Source: Streptoalloteichus tenebrarius (GTDB taxonomy: Bacteria; Actinomycetota; Actinomycetes; Mycobacteriales; Pseudonocardiaceae). From it: a stretch of DNA of 64,000 bases. This document shows, in pieces, positions 41,717 through 55,609 of the stretch (positions are counted from its first letter, which is position 1; each line of letters opens with the position of its first letter). The translations under genes were made by a program, and so were the position numbers. The notes beneath the pieces were generated by a model that saw only the letters and a list, made by a program, of their open reading frames with translations, ran no database searches and was not told the DNA's origin. The DNA lies in the NCBI RefSeq assembly GCF_024171885.1, contig NZ_JAMTCP010000038.1, positions 1-64,000 of the forward strand, in the 5' to 3' direction.

Positions 41717-43027
41717 GTGTCCCACCCAGCCGCGTCCACCGACCCGCCCACACCCGCGGGTGAGCCGTCCACAGAGGACAGCTCGTCCGACGGGGCCTCC
41801 GCGCGGGGCACGGGTTCCCGGAGGACGACGCGGCGCCTGTGCCTGTTCTTCGGGCTGCACGAGCTGGTGCCGTTCTTCCCGCTCTACCCGTTGCTGTTCG
41901 CCGACCACGGGCTGTCCACCGCCGGCATCTCGGGTCTGCTGGCCTTCTGGTCGGTCACGGCCTTCGTGCTGGAGGTGCCCTCCGGCGTCCTGGGCGACAT
42001 GTTCTCCCGCCGCCGGCTGCTCGCCCTCGGCGTCGCCGTGCGCGCCTGCGGGTTCGGCCTGTGGGTCGCCTTCCCGTCGCCGTGGGCCTTCGCGGCGGGG
42101 TTCCTGTGCTGGGGCCTGTGCGACGCGTTGACCTCGGGGACGCTGGAGTCGCTGGTCTACGATGAGCTGCGCGCGGCGGGCGCGACCGGGCGGTACGCGG
42201 CGGTCATGGGGAGCGGGCGGGCCGTGTCGCTGCTGTCGACGCTCACCGCGATCACGCTGGCCGGGCCGCTGTTCGCGCTCGGCGGCTACCCGGCCGTTGG
42301 GGTGGTCAGCCTCGGCAGCGGGCTGGCCTGCGCCCTCGCGGCCCTGTCGTTCTCCGAGCCGCCGAGGGAGCAGGTGGACAGCGAGGGCGGAGGGTGGCGC
42401 TGGTACGTGGCCACGTTCCGCGCCGGGGTGTCCGAGGTGCGCGGGGACCGGGTCGTGCTGCGCGCGGTGCTGGTCGCCGCGTCGCTGCACAGCATGACGG
42501 CGATCGACGAGTACTTCCCGATGCTGGCCAGGGCCAACGGCGCGTCGACGACGATGGTGCCGGTGCTGGTGGCGGTGACCGTCGTCTGCGCCGCCGTGGG
42601 CAGCGGCCTGGTCGGCAGGACCGCGCACGCGCCGTCCGGCGCGCTGGGGCTGGCCCTGTTGGCCTCGGCGGCCCTGCTGGCCGCTGGAGCGTTGAGCGGG
42701 CTCCAGTCCGGCATGCTGGCCGTGGGCGTGAGCTTCGGCCTGGTGCAGTGGGCGCTCGTGCTGGCCGACACCCGGCTCCAGGACGCGATCACCGGGCCGG
42801 CCAGGGCGACCGTGACCTCCGTGGTCGGGTTCGGCTCCGAGGTGGCCTCGGTCGGCTTCTACCTGGCCGCCGGCGCGGTCTCCACCGTCACCTCCATGTC
42901 CACGCTGGTCGCCTGGTTCGCGGTGCCGCTGGTCCTCATCGCGGTGGTCGCGTTCCGGTGGCTGCGCCGGGAGCCGTGTCCCACCGGCCAGGTCCGCCCC
43001 GAGCCGGAACCGCGGCGGCGCGACTGA
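41717..43027 (+). CDS. MFS transporter, probable aminoglycoside exporter
   Basis: A 436-residue major-facilitator protein with about twelve hydrophobic segments. After a polar N-terminal tail of about 40 residues, ELVPFFPLYPLLFADHGLS starts helix 1, and SGVLGDMFSRRRLLALG is the conserved loop between helices 2 and 3. It resembles transporters found in kanamycin- and tobramycin-type clusters and would remove the product from the cytoplasm, contributing to self-resistance. No dedicated resistance enzyme is visible nearby. The GTG at 41717 has GGGAGC upstream; the frame is open further back. It lies between the inosamine dehydrogenase and the 6'-aminotransferase. Confidence 0.85.
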   Translation: MSHPAASTDPPTPAGEPSTEDSSSDGASARGTGSRRTTRRLCLFFGLHELVPFFPLYPLLFADHGLSTAGISGLLAFWSVTAFVLEVPSGVLGDMFSRRRLLALGVAVRACGFGLWVAFPSPWAFAAGFLCWGLCDALTSGTLESLVYDELRAAGATGRYAAVMGSGRAVSLLSTLTAITLAGPLFALGGYPAVGVVSLGSGLACALAALSFSEPPREQVDSEGGGWRWYVATFRAGVSEVRGDRVVLRAVLVAASLHSMTAIDEYFPMLARANGASTTMVPVLVAVTVVCAAVGSGLVGRTAHAPSGALGLALLASAALLAAGALSGLQSGMLAVGVSFGLVQWALVLADTRLQDAITGPARATVTSVVGFGSEVASVGFYLAAGAVSTVTSMSTLVAWFAVPLVLIAVVAFRWLRREPCPTGQVRPEPEPRRRD

Positions 43028-43166
43028 CCCCACCGGCGCCGGAGCCCGGCTCGGCCCACCGCCGACGGACACCGTCCCCCCGCACTGGTTCACCCACACC
43101 CGCGCCCGCCGCCCGGCGGCCATCCCGCACCCGTGTCCGTTCCCCGACCCACGAGGAGCACGTCCC

Positions 43167-44354
43167 ATGACCCGGACCAACGAGACCATCGCGACGATCA
43201 CGGACTGGAGCCGCTCCGCCGAGCACCTGCGCCGGTCGCACGAGGTCACCACGAACCCCCGTCCGGACGAGGACGGCCAGTACCCCTGCGTGCTGACCAG
43301 GGGTTCTGGGGCGCGCGTGCACGACATGGACGGCAACGCCTACCTCGACCTCACCTGCTCGTTCGGCACCGTCCTCATCGGACACGCCGAGCGCGAGGTC
43401 ACCGACGCGATCAGGGCGTGCCTGGACGAGGGGAACCTGTTCTACACCGGCCCGAGCCCCCGGCGGCTCGCCCTGGCCGAGCGCCTCCTCGACTGGTTCC
43501 CCTGGGCCGACCAGGCGTTGTTCTACCGGACCGGGTCCTGCGCGGTCTCGTCCGTCGCCCGGCTCTCCCAGCACGTGACCGGCAGGACCGCCGTGCTCAC
43601 CTCCGGCTACCACGGCTGGCACGACTGGCACCTGGAGGCGGTGCCGGAGGCCAAGCTCTTCCCGTCCTATGCCACGGAGTTCCACGACGACCTCGACGTC
43701 TACCGCGCGTACCTGGACCGGCACGCGGACGAGATCGCGGCCGTCGTCGTCACCCCGGAGCCGACCCGGCACCCGCTGGAGCACTACCGGACGCTGCGCG
43801 ACCTGGCGGCCGAGGCCGGCTGTCTGTTCGTGCTGGACGAGGTCAAGACCGGCATGCGGGCGGGGAAGGGCGGGCTCAGCGCCCGCGCCGGGCTGGAGCC
43901 CGACGCCGTGACCGTCTCCAAGGGACTGGCCAACGGGCACAGCATCTCCGCCGTCGTCGGCAGCCGCCGGATCACCGAGGGCCTCGCCGAGGCCCACGTG
44001 TGGTCCACCTACCAGAACGAGCAGGTGGGCTACGCCGCTGCGTTGTCCACTGTGGACTTCTTGTTGCGGGAGGACGTGGCCGGCGTCGTGGAGCGCACGG
44101 GGCGGACGGTCGAGCGGGCCTTCCGGAGCGCCTTCGCGGAGCGGGGTCTCCCGGTGGAGGTGCACGGCTGGGGGCCGATGTTCGACCTCGACTTCTCCGC
44201 CGCGGAGGAGGACCTGCCGGAGCGCCTGCAACTCGCCCTGCTGCGGCACGGCGTCTTCTGCGACGTCGGCGACGACTTCAACCTCATGTACCGGATGGCC
44301 GACCACCTCGACGAGCTGCTGGAGCGGGTCACCGCCGCGATCGCGTCCGTGTGA
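43167..44354 (+). CDS. class III PLP aminotransferase, probable 6'-aminotransferase (NeoB/KanL type)
   Basis: A 395-residue fold-type I enzyme of the glutamate-1-semialdehyde aminotransferase group. SGYHGWHDWHL is the PLP phosphate and ring motif, FVLDEVKTGMR holds the Asp that contacts the pyridine nitrogen, and VSKGLANGHSISAV contains the Schiff-base lysine (Lys252). In neomycin and kanamycin pathways this family converts 6'-oxo-paromamine to neamine, working with the GMC dehydrogenase encoded immediately downstream. GAGGAG precedes the ATG by ten bases. The pairing with the next gene makes the 6'-amination assignment strong. Confidence 0.88.
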   Translation: MTRTNETIATITDWSRSAEHLRRSHEVTTNPRPDEDGQYPCVLTRGSGARVHDMDGNAYLDLTCSFGTVLIGHAEREVTDAIRACLDEGNLFYTGPSPRRLALAERLLDWFPWADQALFYRTGSCAVSSVARLSQHVTGRTAVLTSGYHGWHDWHLEAVPEAKLFPSYATEFHDDLDVYRAYLDRHADEIAAVVVTPEPTRHPLEHYRTLRDLAAEAGCLFVLDEVKTGMRAGKGGLSARAGLEPDAVTVSKGLANGHSISAVVGSRRITEGLAEAHVWSTYQNEQVGYAAALSTVDFLLREDVAGVVERTGRTVERAFRSAFAERGLPVEVHGWGPMFDLDFSAAEEDLPERLQLALLRHGVFCDVGDDFNLMYRMADHLDELLERVTAAIASV

Positions 44355-49252
<4,898 letters not shown>

Positions 49253-49281
49253 GCGCCCGCTCCGGACCTTGGGGAGCGCAG

Positions 49282-50442
49282 ATGCAGACCACCACCATCA
49301 CCATGGGAGACGTCCAGTACCCGTACCGGCTGGGCACCGGCTGCGTCGACGGGATCGTCACCCGGCTCGGCGAGCTGGAGGCCAGCCACTACCTCGTGCT
49401 GTGCGACGCGACCGTCGCCGAGCTGTACGGCCACGACCTCGCCGCGCGGCTGCGCCGCTCGGCCGGTCCCGCCAGCGTCCTGACGCACCCGGCCGGCGAG
49501 GAGCACAAGGGCCTCGGCACGCTGGACACGCTCGCCGACGCCGCCCTCCACGCGGGCGTCGACCGGCGCGGCGTGGTCGTCGCCCTGGGCGGCGGCGTCA
49601 CCGGCAACATCGCGGGCCTGCTCGCCGCCCTGCTGTTCCGCGGCATCCGCCTGGTCCACGTGCCGACGACCGTCGTGGCCATGCTCGACTCGGTGCTGTC
49701 GCTGAAGCAGGCCGTCAACGCGCAGGTGGGCAAGAACCTCGTCGGCACCTTCTACCCGCCGGTGGAGGTGCTGGCCGACACCGCCATGCTGGGCACCCTC
49801 CCGGTCAGGGAGATCCGCTCGGGCCTGTGCGAGGTCGTGAAGAACGCGCTGGCCATCCGGCCCAGCATGATCGACTTCCTGGCGGCCGAGCTGAGACCGG
49901 ACGGGCGGTACGCCGACGACGTCCTGCGCTGGATGATCGACGAGAGCGTCGCGGCCAAGGCCCAGGTCACCGAGCACGACAAGTACGAGCGGCGCGAGGG
50001 CCTGGTCCTGGAGTACGGCCACACCGTCGGCCACGCGCTGGAGCACGCCTCGCACGGCGCGGTGTCCCACGGCGCAGGGGTCGGCGTGGGCATGGTCGCC
50101 GCGGCCGAGGTCGCCCGCCGGCTCGGGCACGTCGACGCCGACCTCGTCGAGCTGCACAGGGAGCTGGTCGGCAAGGTCGGCGTCGCGACGACGCTGCCGG
50201 CCGACGTGCCGACCGAGGAGATCACCTACCGGCTCGGCTTCGACAACAAGCGGGGCTACCAGCCGCTGCCCGCCGACCACTACGCCATGGTCCTGCTCGC
50301 CGACGTCGGCCAACCCCTGTACCAGGACGGGCTGCCGCTCACGCCGGCGCCCCGCGCCCTCGTGGACGAGGTCGTCCGGGAGCTGGCCGACGCCCCGTCC
50401 CGGATCGGGGCGTCCGTGGGTTCCGCCGGAGGTGCGTCGTGA
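49282..50442 (+). CDS. 2-deoxy-scyllo-inosose synthase
   Basis: A 386-residue enzyme of the sugar-phosphate cyclase (dehydroquinate synthase-like) family that cyclises glucose 6-phosphate to 2-deoxy-scyllo-inosose, the first committed step of 2-deoxystreptamine. HPAGEEHKGLGTLDTLAD and VVVALGGGVTGNIAGLLAALLFRGIRLVHVPTT contain the NAD-binding motif. EVVKNALA, EYGHTVGHALEH and SHGAGVGVGM supply the metal ligands. SVLSLKQAVNAQVGKNLVGTFYPP replaces the dehydroquinate-synthase pattern and is typical for inosose synthases. GGGGAG precedes the ATG at 49282. The TGA overlaps the next GTG. Confidence 0.93.
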   Translation: MQTTTITMGDVQYPYRLGTGCVDGIVTRLGELEASHYLVLCDATVAELYGHDLAARLRRSAGPASVLTHPAGEEHKGLGTLDTLADAALHAGVDRRGVVVALGGGVTGNIAGLLAALLFRGIRLVHVPTTVVAMLDSVLSLKQAVNAQVGKNLVGTFYPPVEVLADTAMLGTLPVREIRSGLCEVVKNALAIRPSMIDFLAAELRPDGRYADDVLRWMIDESVAAKAQVTEHDKYERREGLVLEYGHTVGHALEHASHGAVSHGAGVGVGMVAAAEVARRLGHVDADLVELHRELVGKVGVATTLPADVPTEEITYRLGFDNKRGYQPLPADHYAMVLLADVGQPLYQDGLPLTPAPRALVDEVVRELADAPSRIGASVGSAGGAS

Positions 50443-51656
50443 ACTCTCCGCTCAACCAGCCACCGCACAAGTCACTGAACGAGCCACTGGGCAAGTCACT
50501 GAACGAGCCACTGGGCAAGTCACTGAACGAGCCGCTGGGCAAGTCACTGAACGAGCCGCTGGGCAAGTCACTGAACGAGCCGCTGGGCGTCGCCGTGGTC
50601 GGCGCGGGGTTCATGGGAGGCGTCCACGCCGAGGTGTTCGCCGAGCACCCGAGGGCGCGGCTCGCCGCGGTCTGCGACCTCGACCGGGGCGCGGCGCGCG
50701 AGCTGGCGGGGCGGTTCGCCGTCGAGACCGTCACCGACGACCTCGACAGCGTCCTGTCCGACGACCGGATCGGGCTGGTCGTGGTGACGACGCCGAACGC
50801 CCTGCACGCCGAGCAGGCCGCACGGGCGTTGCGGGCCGGCCGGCACGTGCTGGTCGAGAAGCCCCTCGCGCTCACCTCCGACGAGATCCGCGGCCTGCTC
50901 CGACTGGCCGACGAGCGCGGACTGGTGCTCGCGCACGGCAGCAACTTCGTGCACAGCCCCAAGTTCCGGCGGGTCCGCGAGCTGGTCGCCGACGCCGACG
51001 CGTTCGGCCGGCCGCACCTGGCGCGGGTCGTCGTGCGCAACGGGGGACCGGACTCCGGGTGGTGCCTGGACCCGGCGCTCGCCGGCGGCGGCGTCCTGCT
51101 CGACCTCGGCTGCCACGCGGTCGAGATCTGCCGGTGGCTGCTGGGCGGCGCGGAGGTCCGCGCCGTCACCGCGCGCAGCCAGCGGGTGCGGCCCCGCGCC
51201 GGGCGGGTCGAGGACCAGGCGACGCTGCTGCTGGAGTTCGCCGACGGCGCGCTGGGCCAGTGCGACGTCTCCTGGGCCTGTCCCGGCGGTGAGGAGATCA
51301 CGACCGAGGTGCTGGGCACCAGCGGTCGGGCCGGCGCCGACCTGTGGGCCGGGATGGGCGTGCACGCCTTCTCCGAACGGGGCTTCGCCAGCGTGTGGGA
51401 GCCGAACCAGGGGTGGGTCCGCCCGGAGTGGGAGTGGGTCAGGGCGAGCGGCTACACCCACCAGGACCACGCCGTGGTCGAGGCGGTCCTGGACGGCACA
51501 CCCCTGCCGCACTCCGCCGTCGAGGCGTGGACCTCGGCCAGGGTGCTGGAGGCGGCGGCGGAGAGCGCGGCCACCGGCCGCACCGTCGAGCTGGCCCCGT
51601 CCCCGAACGGCCACCCTGTGCCCGACGCCGTCCGGGGAGGCGACCGTGTCCACTGA
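50439..51656 (+). CDS. Gfo/Idh/MocA dehydrogenase with octapeptide N-terminal repeats (KanD2 type)
   Basis: A 405-residue NAD-dependent sugar dehydrogenase. GVAVVGAGFMGGVHAEVFAEH is the nucleotide-binding motif, LVEKPLALT holds the catalytic EKP, and GGGVLLDLGCHAVEICRWL the conserved Asp-His region. With the second DegT aminotransferase downstream it would make a 3-amino-3-deoxyglucose (kanosamine) unit, as KanD2 and KanS2 do. The GTG at 50439 overlaps the inosose synthase stop (GTGA). Before the Rossmann fold lies an unusual tract of five KSLNEPLG-type octapeptides encoded by a 24-bp DNA repeat; the last copy merges into the first strand. Confidence 0.85.
   Translation: MNSPLNQPPHKSLNEPLGKSLNEPLGKSLNEPLGKSLNEPLGKSLNEPLGVAVVGAGFMGGVHAEVFAEHPRARLAAVCDLDRGAARELAGRFAVETVTDDLDSVLSDDRIGLVVVTTPNALHAEQAARALRAGRHVLVEKPLALTSDEIRGLLRLADERGLVLAHGSNFVHSPKFRRVRELVADADAFGRPHLARVVVRNGGPDSGWCLDPALAGGGVLLDLGCHAVEICRWLLGGAEVRAVTARSQRVRPRAGRVEDQATLLLEFADGALGQCDVSWACPGGEEITTEVLGTSGRAGADLWAGMGVHAFSERGFASVWEPNQGWVRPEWEWVRASGYTHQDHAVVEAVLDGTPLPHSAVEAWTSARVLEAAAESAATGRTVELAPSPNGHPVPDAVRGGDRVH
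50468..50588 (+). repeat. 24-bp in-frame tandem repeat, five copies
   Basis: Units of the form AAGTCACTGAACGAGCC plus (A/G)CTGGGC start at about 50469 and repeat every 24 bp, differing only by an A/G substitution that separates the first two copies from the last three. They encode KSLNEPLG at the N-terminus of the Gfo/Idh-type dehydrogenase. Because the unit is a multiple of three, copy number can change without loss of frame. Confidence 0.9.
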
Positions 51657-52935
51657 GGACAGTGACAGACCGGTGCGGCGGCGGGGCGGCGTGCTGGCGC
51701 TCACCCCGTTCTTCCTCTACCCCGAGTACCAGGACTGCTGGTCGGCCCGGTTCGACTCGATGGGCGGGATGCACCTGCTGGTGCGGGCGCTCGTGGAGGA
51801 GATGGCCGGCAGGGGCGTCCCGCACCGCGTGCTCACCATGGCCCCGCCCGGCGTGCCCAGGGACCTGGCCATCGCCCGCAACGTCACCGTCCACGCGCGA
51901 CGCCTCCCGGTGTTGCCGATCCCGTCCCAGTTGGAGGGGTACTTCGGGCTGGTCGGGGCGTGGGCCAAGGGGAGCCTGCTGTGGGTCCTGCGGAACCGGA
52001 GGCGGCTGCGGCGGGAGATCTCCCTGGTGCACGCCCACTGCGACGGGTCGGGCTCGGCGCCGTTCTACGGCTGGCTCATCGCGCGGGCGCTGGGCGTGCC
52101 GCTGGTGGCGCAGATCCACTCCAGCCGGTTCCTGAGCCAGCACCCCACGACGTTGTGGGAACGGGTCACCGACCCGGCCGCGAAGTGGGCGGAGCGGTTC
52201 ACCGTCCGCAACGCGGCGGCGGTGCTGATGCTCACCGAGAAGGCCCGCACCGAGATGCGGGACGCGGCGGCGCTGGACCCCCGGCGCGTCCACCGGCTGG
52301 CCTACCTGGCCAGCGACCGCTTCGCCGAGGGCGACACCGAGGAGCGGAGGACCGAGATCAGGCGGCGCTTCGGCCTGGACACCGGCCAGCCCGTCGTCCT
52401 CTACGTCGGGCGGATCGCGGCCGAGAAGGGCGTGGAGTTCTTCGTCGAGGCCGCCGCCGAACTGCGGCGGCGCGGGCGTAACTGCCGGTTCCTCGTCGCG
52501 GGGGACGGCCCGACCCGCCAGGAGATCGAGAAGCTGGCCGAGGACAGGGGCGTCGCCGACCGGATCACGATCACCGGTTTCCTGCCGCACGAGCTGATCC
52601 CCTCGGTGATGGCATTGTCCCAGCTCGTGGTCCTGCCCTCCCGGTACGAGGAACTGGGCATCGTGATCCTGGAGTGCATGAGCATGCGCCGGCCGATCGT
52701 CGCGCACGACGTCAACGGCGTGCACAAGCTCATCGAGCATGGCAGGACCGGGCTGTTGGTGCCGCCGTTCGACACGCCCGCGATGGCCGACGCCATCGAG
52801 GCGCTGCTGGACGACCCGGAGCTGCGGGAGCGGATCGCCGAGACCGCCGCCCCGCTGCCGTCCGCGAAGTACTCGCTGACCACGGCGGCGGACCAGCTCA
52901 CGGACATCTACCGGGAGCTGGGCGTATGCGTCTGA
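51646..52935 (+). CDS. GT4 glycosyltransferase, probable second glycosylation (KanE/KanM2 type)
   Basis: A 429-residue GT-B fold enzyme. GVLALTPFFLYPEYQDCWSARFDSMGGMHLLVRAL is the N-terminal acceptor-binding start shared with the other glycosyltransferase of the cluster. VVLYVGRIAAEKGVEFFVEAA begins the donor domain, and LPSRYEELGIVILECMSMRRPIVA holds the Glu-x7-Glu motif. Placed next to the kanosamine-type genes, it is the better candidate for attaching the 3-amino sugar to C6 of the pseudodisaccharide. The GTG at 51646 has GGGGAGG six bases upstream and overlaps the preceding gene by 11 bases. Its end overlaps the deacetylase gene. Confidence 0.82.
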   Translation: MSTEDSDRPVRRRGGVLALTPFFLYPEYQDCWSARFDSMGGMHLLVRALVEEMAGRGVPHRVLTMAPPGVPRDLAIARNVTVHARRLPVLPIPSQLEGYFGLVGAWAKGSLLWVLRNRRRLRREISLVHAHCDGSGSAPFYGWLIARALGVPLVAQIHSSRFLSQHPTTLWERVTDPAAKWAERFTVRNAAAVLMLTEKARTEMRDAAALDPRRVHRLAYLASDRFAEGDTEERRTEIRRRFGLDTGQPVVLYVGRIAAEKGVEFFVEAAAELRRRGRNCRFLVAGDGPTRQEIEKLAEDRGVADRITITGFLPHELIPSVMALSQLVVLPSRYEELGIVILECMSMRRPIVAHDVNGVHKLIEHGRTGLLVPPFDTPAMADAIEALLDDPELRERIAETAAPLPSAKYSLTTAADQLTDIYRELGVCV

Positions 52936-53711
52936 CCCTCCTCGCCCCGCACCCCGACGACATCGCGTTGTCCGTCGGGGGATGGCTGGCCGGTGTCGGC
53001 CCGCGCCTGCGTGCGTCCGGGTGGCGACTGGACCTGGTCACGGTGTTCAGTCGCAGCGTCTACGCGCCCTTCGCCGGGGACGACGCGCGGGACGAGGACG
53101 CCGTGAGCCTGCTCCGGCTGGCCGAGGACCTGCGCTTCGCCCGGTCCCAGCGGCTGCGGCCCTCCGCGCTCGGGCTGCCCGACTGCTCGTGCCTGGGCAT
53201 GGACGACGAGTCGGAACTGGTGGCCCCCACGGCCACCGACCCACGCAAGTCCATTGTGGACGATGTTGTCGCTCGGGCGGTCGCGGGGAGCGCCGTCGTC
53301 GTCGCGCCGTTGGCGGTGGGCGGCCACGTCGACCACCGGCTGGCGCGCGACGCCGTCGCCGAAGCGCTCGGGGAGATCCCGTGCCTGTGGTACGAGGACC
53401 TGCCCTACGCGCTCGACGACGCCGTGCCCACTCCGCGCTCCCCGGTCGACGGGCGGACGCTGCGCCCCTGGCCGGTGCGGATCACGGCCCAGCTCCCTGC
53501 CAAACGCGCCGCGCTGGCCTGCTACCGGTCCCAGATGAGCGACACCGACATCGGGGAGGTCCTCAACTACCGCCCCGACGGCGGCGCCGAGCCCGTCGAA
53601 CGCCTGTGGACCTCGGCCGACCTGCCCCCGGACCTCGCAGGGACCCTCGGCCTGGTCGACCAGGACACCCCCTCACCCCACCTCATCCCGGTCAACCTGG
53701 AGGACAAGTGA
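52926..53711 (+). CDS. PIG-L family deacetylase, probable 2'-N-acetylparomamine deacetylase
   Basis: A 261-residue zinc-dependent LmbE-like deacetylase. LLAPHPDDIALSVGG contains the zinc ligands His9 and Asp12 with the catalytic Asp11, and PLAVGGHVDHRLARDAV the third ligand. In neomycin, butirosin and kanamycin pathways such an enzyme (NeoD/BtrD/KanN) removes the acetyl group that arrives with GlcNAc on the first glycosyl transfer. The start overlaps the preceding glycosyltransferase gene by ten bases, and the stop overlaps the next gene as GTGA, so all three are tightly coupled. Confidence 0.9.
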   Translation: MRLTLLAPHPDDIALSVGGWLAGVGPRLRASGWRLDLVTVFSRSVYAPFAGDDARDEDAVSLLRLAEDLRFARSQRLRPSALGLPDCSCLGMDDESELVAPTATDPRKSIVDDVVARAVAGSAVVVAPLAVGGHVDHRLARDAVAEALGEIPCLWYEDLPYALDDAVPTPRSPVDGRTLRPWPVRITAQLPAKRAALACYRSQMSDTDIGEVLNYRPDGGAEPVERLWTSADLPPDLAGTLGLVDQDTPSPHLIPVNLEDK

Positions 53712-54958
53712 CCTCGGAACTCGCGTTGTTCGGCGGCACACCCGTGCGCACCGAGCCCTTCCCCGACGGCCCCCGCTTCCGCGAGCGGGACCTGGAGCGC
53801 ATCCGGGAGGTGCTGGAGTCCGGCAGCCTCGGCGGCATCCCCTTCCCGAACCGCACCCACCGGGCGTTCGCCGAGCAGTTCTGCGGCCGGCTCGGCGCCC
53901 GGCACGGCGTGCTGGTCGCCAACGGCACCGTGAGCCTGTCCGTGGCCCTGCGGGCCCTCGGCGTGCACGCCGGTGACGAGGTGATCACCACCGGCTACAC
54001 GTGGATGGGCACGGCCGCGTCCATCGTGCACATCAACGCCGTGCCGGTGCTCGTGGACATCGACCCGAACACCTGGTGCATCGACCCGGCGGCCGTCGAG
54101 GCGGCCATCACGCCCAGGACCAGGGCGATCGTGCCGGTGCACCTGGCCAACCAGATCGCCGACCTCGACGCGCTGCTGGAGATCGCCAGGAAGCATGACC
54201 TGGTCGTGCTGGAGGACTGCGCCCACGCGCACTTCGCCGAGTGGCGCGGCCGCTGCGTCGGCACGCACGGCGACGCCGGCAGCTTCAGCTTCGAGAGCAG
54301 CAAGATCATGACCTCCGGCGAGGGCGGATTCCTGGTCAGCGGGGACGAGACCACCCACCACCGGGCCATGTCGCTGGTCAACTGCGGGCGCAAGGAGGAG
54401 GGCTACGACTCCTTCGAGGGCCGCATGCTCGGCTGGAACAACCGGGCCACCGAGTTGCAGGCCGCCTTCCTCATCGGACAGGTCGAACAGCACGACGAGC
54501 TGCACGCCCAGCGGAAGTCCAACGTGGAGCTGCTGACCAAGGGGCTCACCGAGATCGGCGGCTTCACGCCGGTCGGCGACGACGACCCCAGGGTGACGCG
54601 CCGGCAGTACTACGAGGTGCTCTACCGCTTCGACCCCGAGCAGTGGGCGGGCGTGCACCGCGACCGGGTGCTGGAGGCCCTGCTCGCCGAGGGCGTCGAG
54701 TTCGAGGGCATCACCTTCTACCCGCCGCTGCACCGGGACTCGCTGTTCACGGTCAGCGCCGAGGACTGGCCGATGATCCGCGACCGGTACGGCGACCGCA
54801 TGGGGCCGGAGGACTTCCACCTCCCGGTCTCCGAGCGGGCCGCCTACGACGAGTCGGTGTGGGTCCACCACTCCCTGCTCACCGGCCCGGCCACGGACGT
54901 CGACCAGATCCTGGAGGCCGTGGCGAAGGTCCGCCGCAACGTCGACGCCCTGCGCTGA
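53708..54958 (+). CDS. second DegT-type aminotransferase, probable kanosamine-forming (KanS2 type)
   Basis: A 416-residue PLP-dependent sugar aminotransferase. VLVANGTVSLSVALRAL, VLEDCAHAHFAEWRGRCVGTHGDAG and FSFESSKIMTSGEGGFLVSG are conserved; Lys199 is the Schiff-base lysine. It is clearly different from the first DegT enzyme (FESSK against MQHSK), which fits a sugar rather than an inosose substrate. With the Gfo/Idh dehydrogenase it would convert the 3''-position of a UDP-glucose-derived sugar to an amine. The GTG start overlaps the deacetylase stop (GTGA). Confidence 0.85.
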   Translation: MTSELALFGGTPVRTEPFPDGPRFRERDLERIREVLESGSLGGIPFPNRTHRAFAEQFCGRLGARHGVLVANGTVSLSVALRALGVHAGDEVITTGYTWMGTAASIVHINAVPVLVDIDPNTWCIDPAAVEAAITPRTRAIVPVHLANQIADLDALLEIARKHDLVVLEDCAHAHFAEWRGRCVGTHGDAGSFSFESSKIMTSGEGGFLVSGDETTHHRAMSLVNCGRKEEGYDSFEGRMLGWNNRATELQAAFLIGQVEQHDELHAQRKSNVELLTKGLTEIGGFTPVGDDDPRVTRRQYYEVLYRFDPEQWAGVHRDRVLEALLAEGVEFEGITFYPPLHRDSLFTVSAEDWPMIRDRYGDRMGPEDFHLPVSERAAYDESVWVHHSLLTGPATDVDQILEAVAKVRRNVDALR

Positions 54959-55016
54959 CCCGACAGCGCCGTTGGGTCGCTTTCCCGACCGCACGATCCG
55001 ACCGGACGGAGGCGCC

Positions 55017-55388
55017 GTGAACCCGACGAGGCAGGACCTTCGGACCGATCCCCCGCGCCACGGCGACGGCCTCCACGACGCGGTGGACCTGTTGCGCAGG
55101 GCCATGGCGCTGGTGCTCGCCCACACCGACCAGTGGGACGCGCTCGGCGCGGCGAGCGTCGCGGCCGTCGAGGCCGCGCTGGAGATGGTCGCGGCCAACG
55201 CCGGGACGGCCACGGGGAACGGCGCGGCGCCCGCGCCCGCCGGACCCCGAGGCCGGCGGACCGAGGACATCCAGCGGGCCGTCGACAGCGCCAGGGCCGC
55301 GGTCGTCGCGAGCACGTTCGCCCTTCGCGAGGCGGCCGATGAGGAACGCCGCCGGCGGCAGACGCCTCCGCCGCGCGCGGGAGCCTGA
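55017..55388 (+). CDS. hypothetical alpha-helical protein in the aminoglycoside cluster
   Basis: A 123-residue protein rich in alanine and charged residues (LHDAVDLLRRAMALVLAHTD, ASVAAVEAALEMVAAN, TEDIQRAVDSARAAVVASTFALREAADEERRRR), with predicted long helices and no membrane segment. I recognise no family. GGAGG precedes the GTG at 55017 by four bases, and the codon pattern fits a real gene. It follows the aminotransferase by 58 bp on the same strand and is followed by a strong hairpin, so it is probably the last gene of the coupled transcript. No kanamycin-pathway step obviously requires it. Confidence 0.6.
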   Translation: MNPTRQDLRTDPPRHGDGLHDAVDLLRRAMALVLAHTDQWDALGAASVAAVEAALEMVAANAGTATGNGAAPAPAGPRGRRTEDIQRAVDSARAAVVASTFALREAADEERRRRQTPPPRAGA

Positions 55389-55472
55389 CCGGGGCCCGCG
55401 CGGGAGCCTGACCGGGGCGCCCGCGCGGGCGTCTGACACCACACCGCGCCCGGCGCGGCCGACCAGCCGCGC

Positions 55473-55512
55473 GCCGGGGGTGCGGGCGAAGCGCCACGCC
55501 CGCACCCCCGGC
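55473..55512. terminator. perfect 16-bp hairpin between cluster genes
   Basis: GCCGGGGGTGCGGGCG and its exact complement flank an eight-base loop. It lies 84 bp after the 123-residue gene and about 100 bp before the last glycosyltransferase gene. There is no T-tract. It may terminate or attenuate transcription before the last gene. Confidence 0.55.
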
Positions 55513-55609
55513 CCTCCCGCCCTTTCCCCGCAACCCTTTCCCCTCTTCCTGTGGCTTCTCCCCGACACTCCTTCCTCGGACGGCGCCGACGCGGCGCGCT
55601 GGGCGCCAG

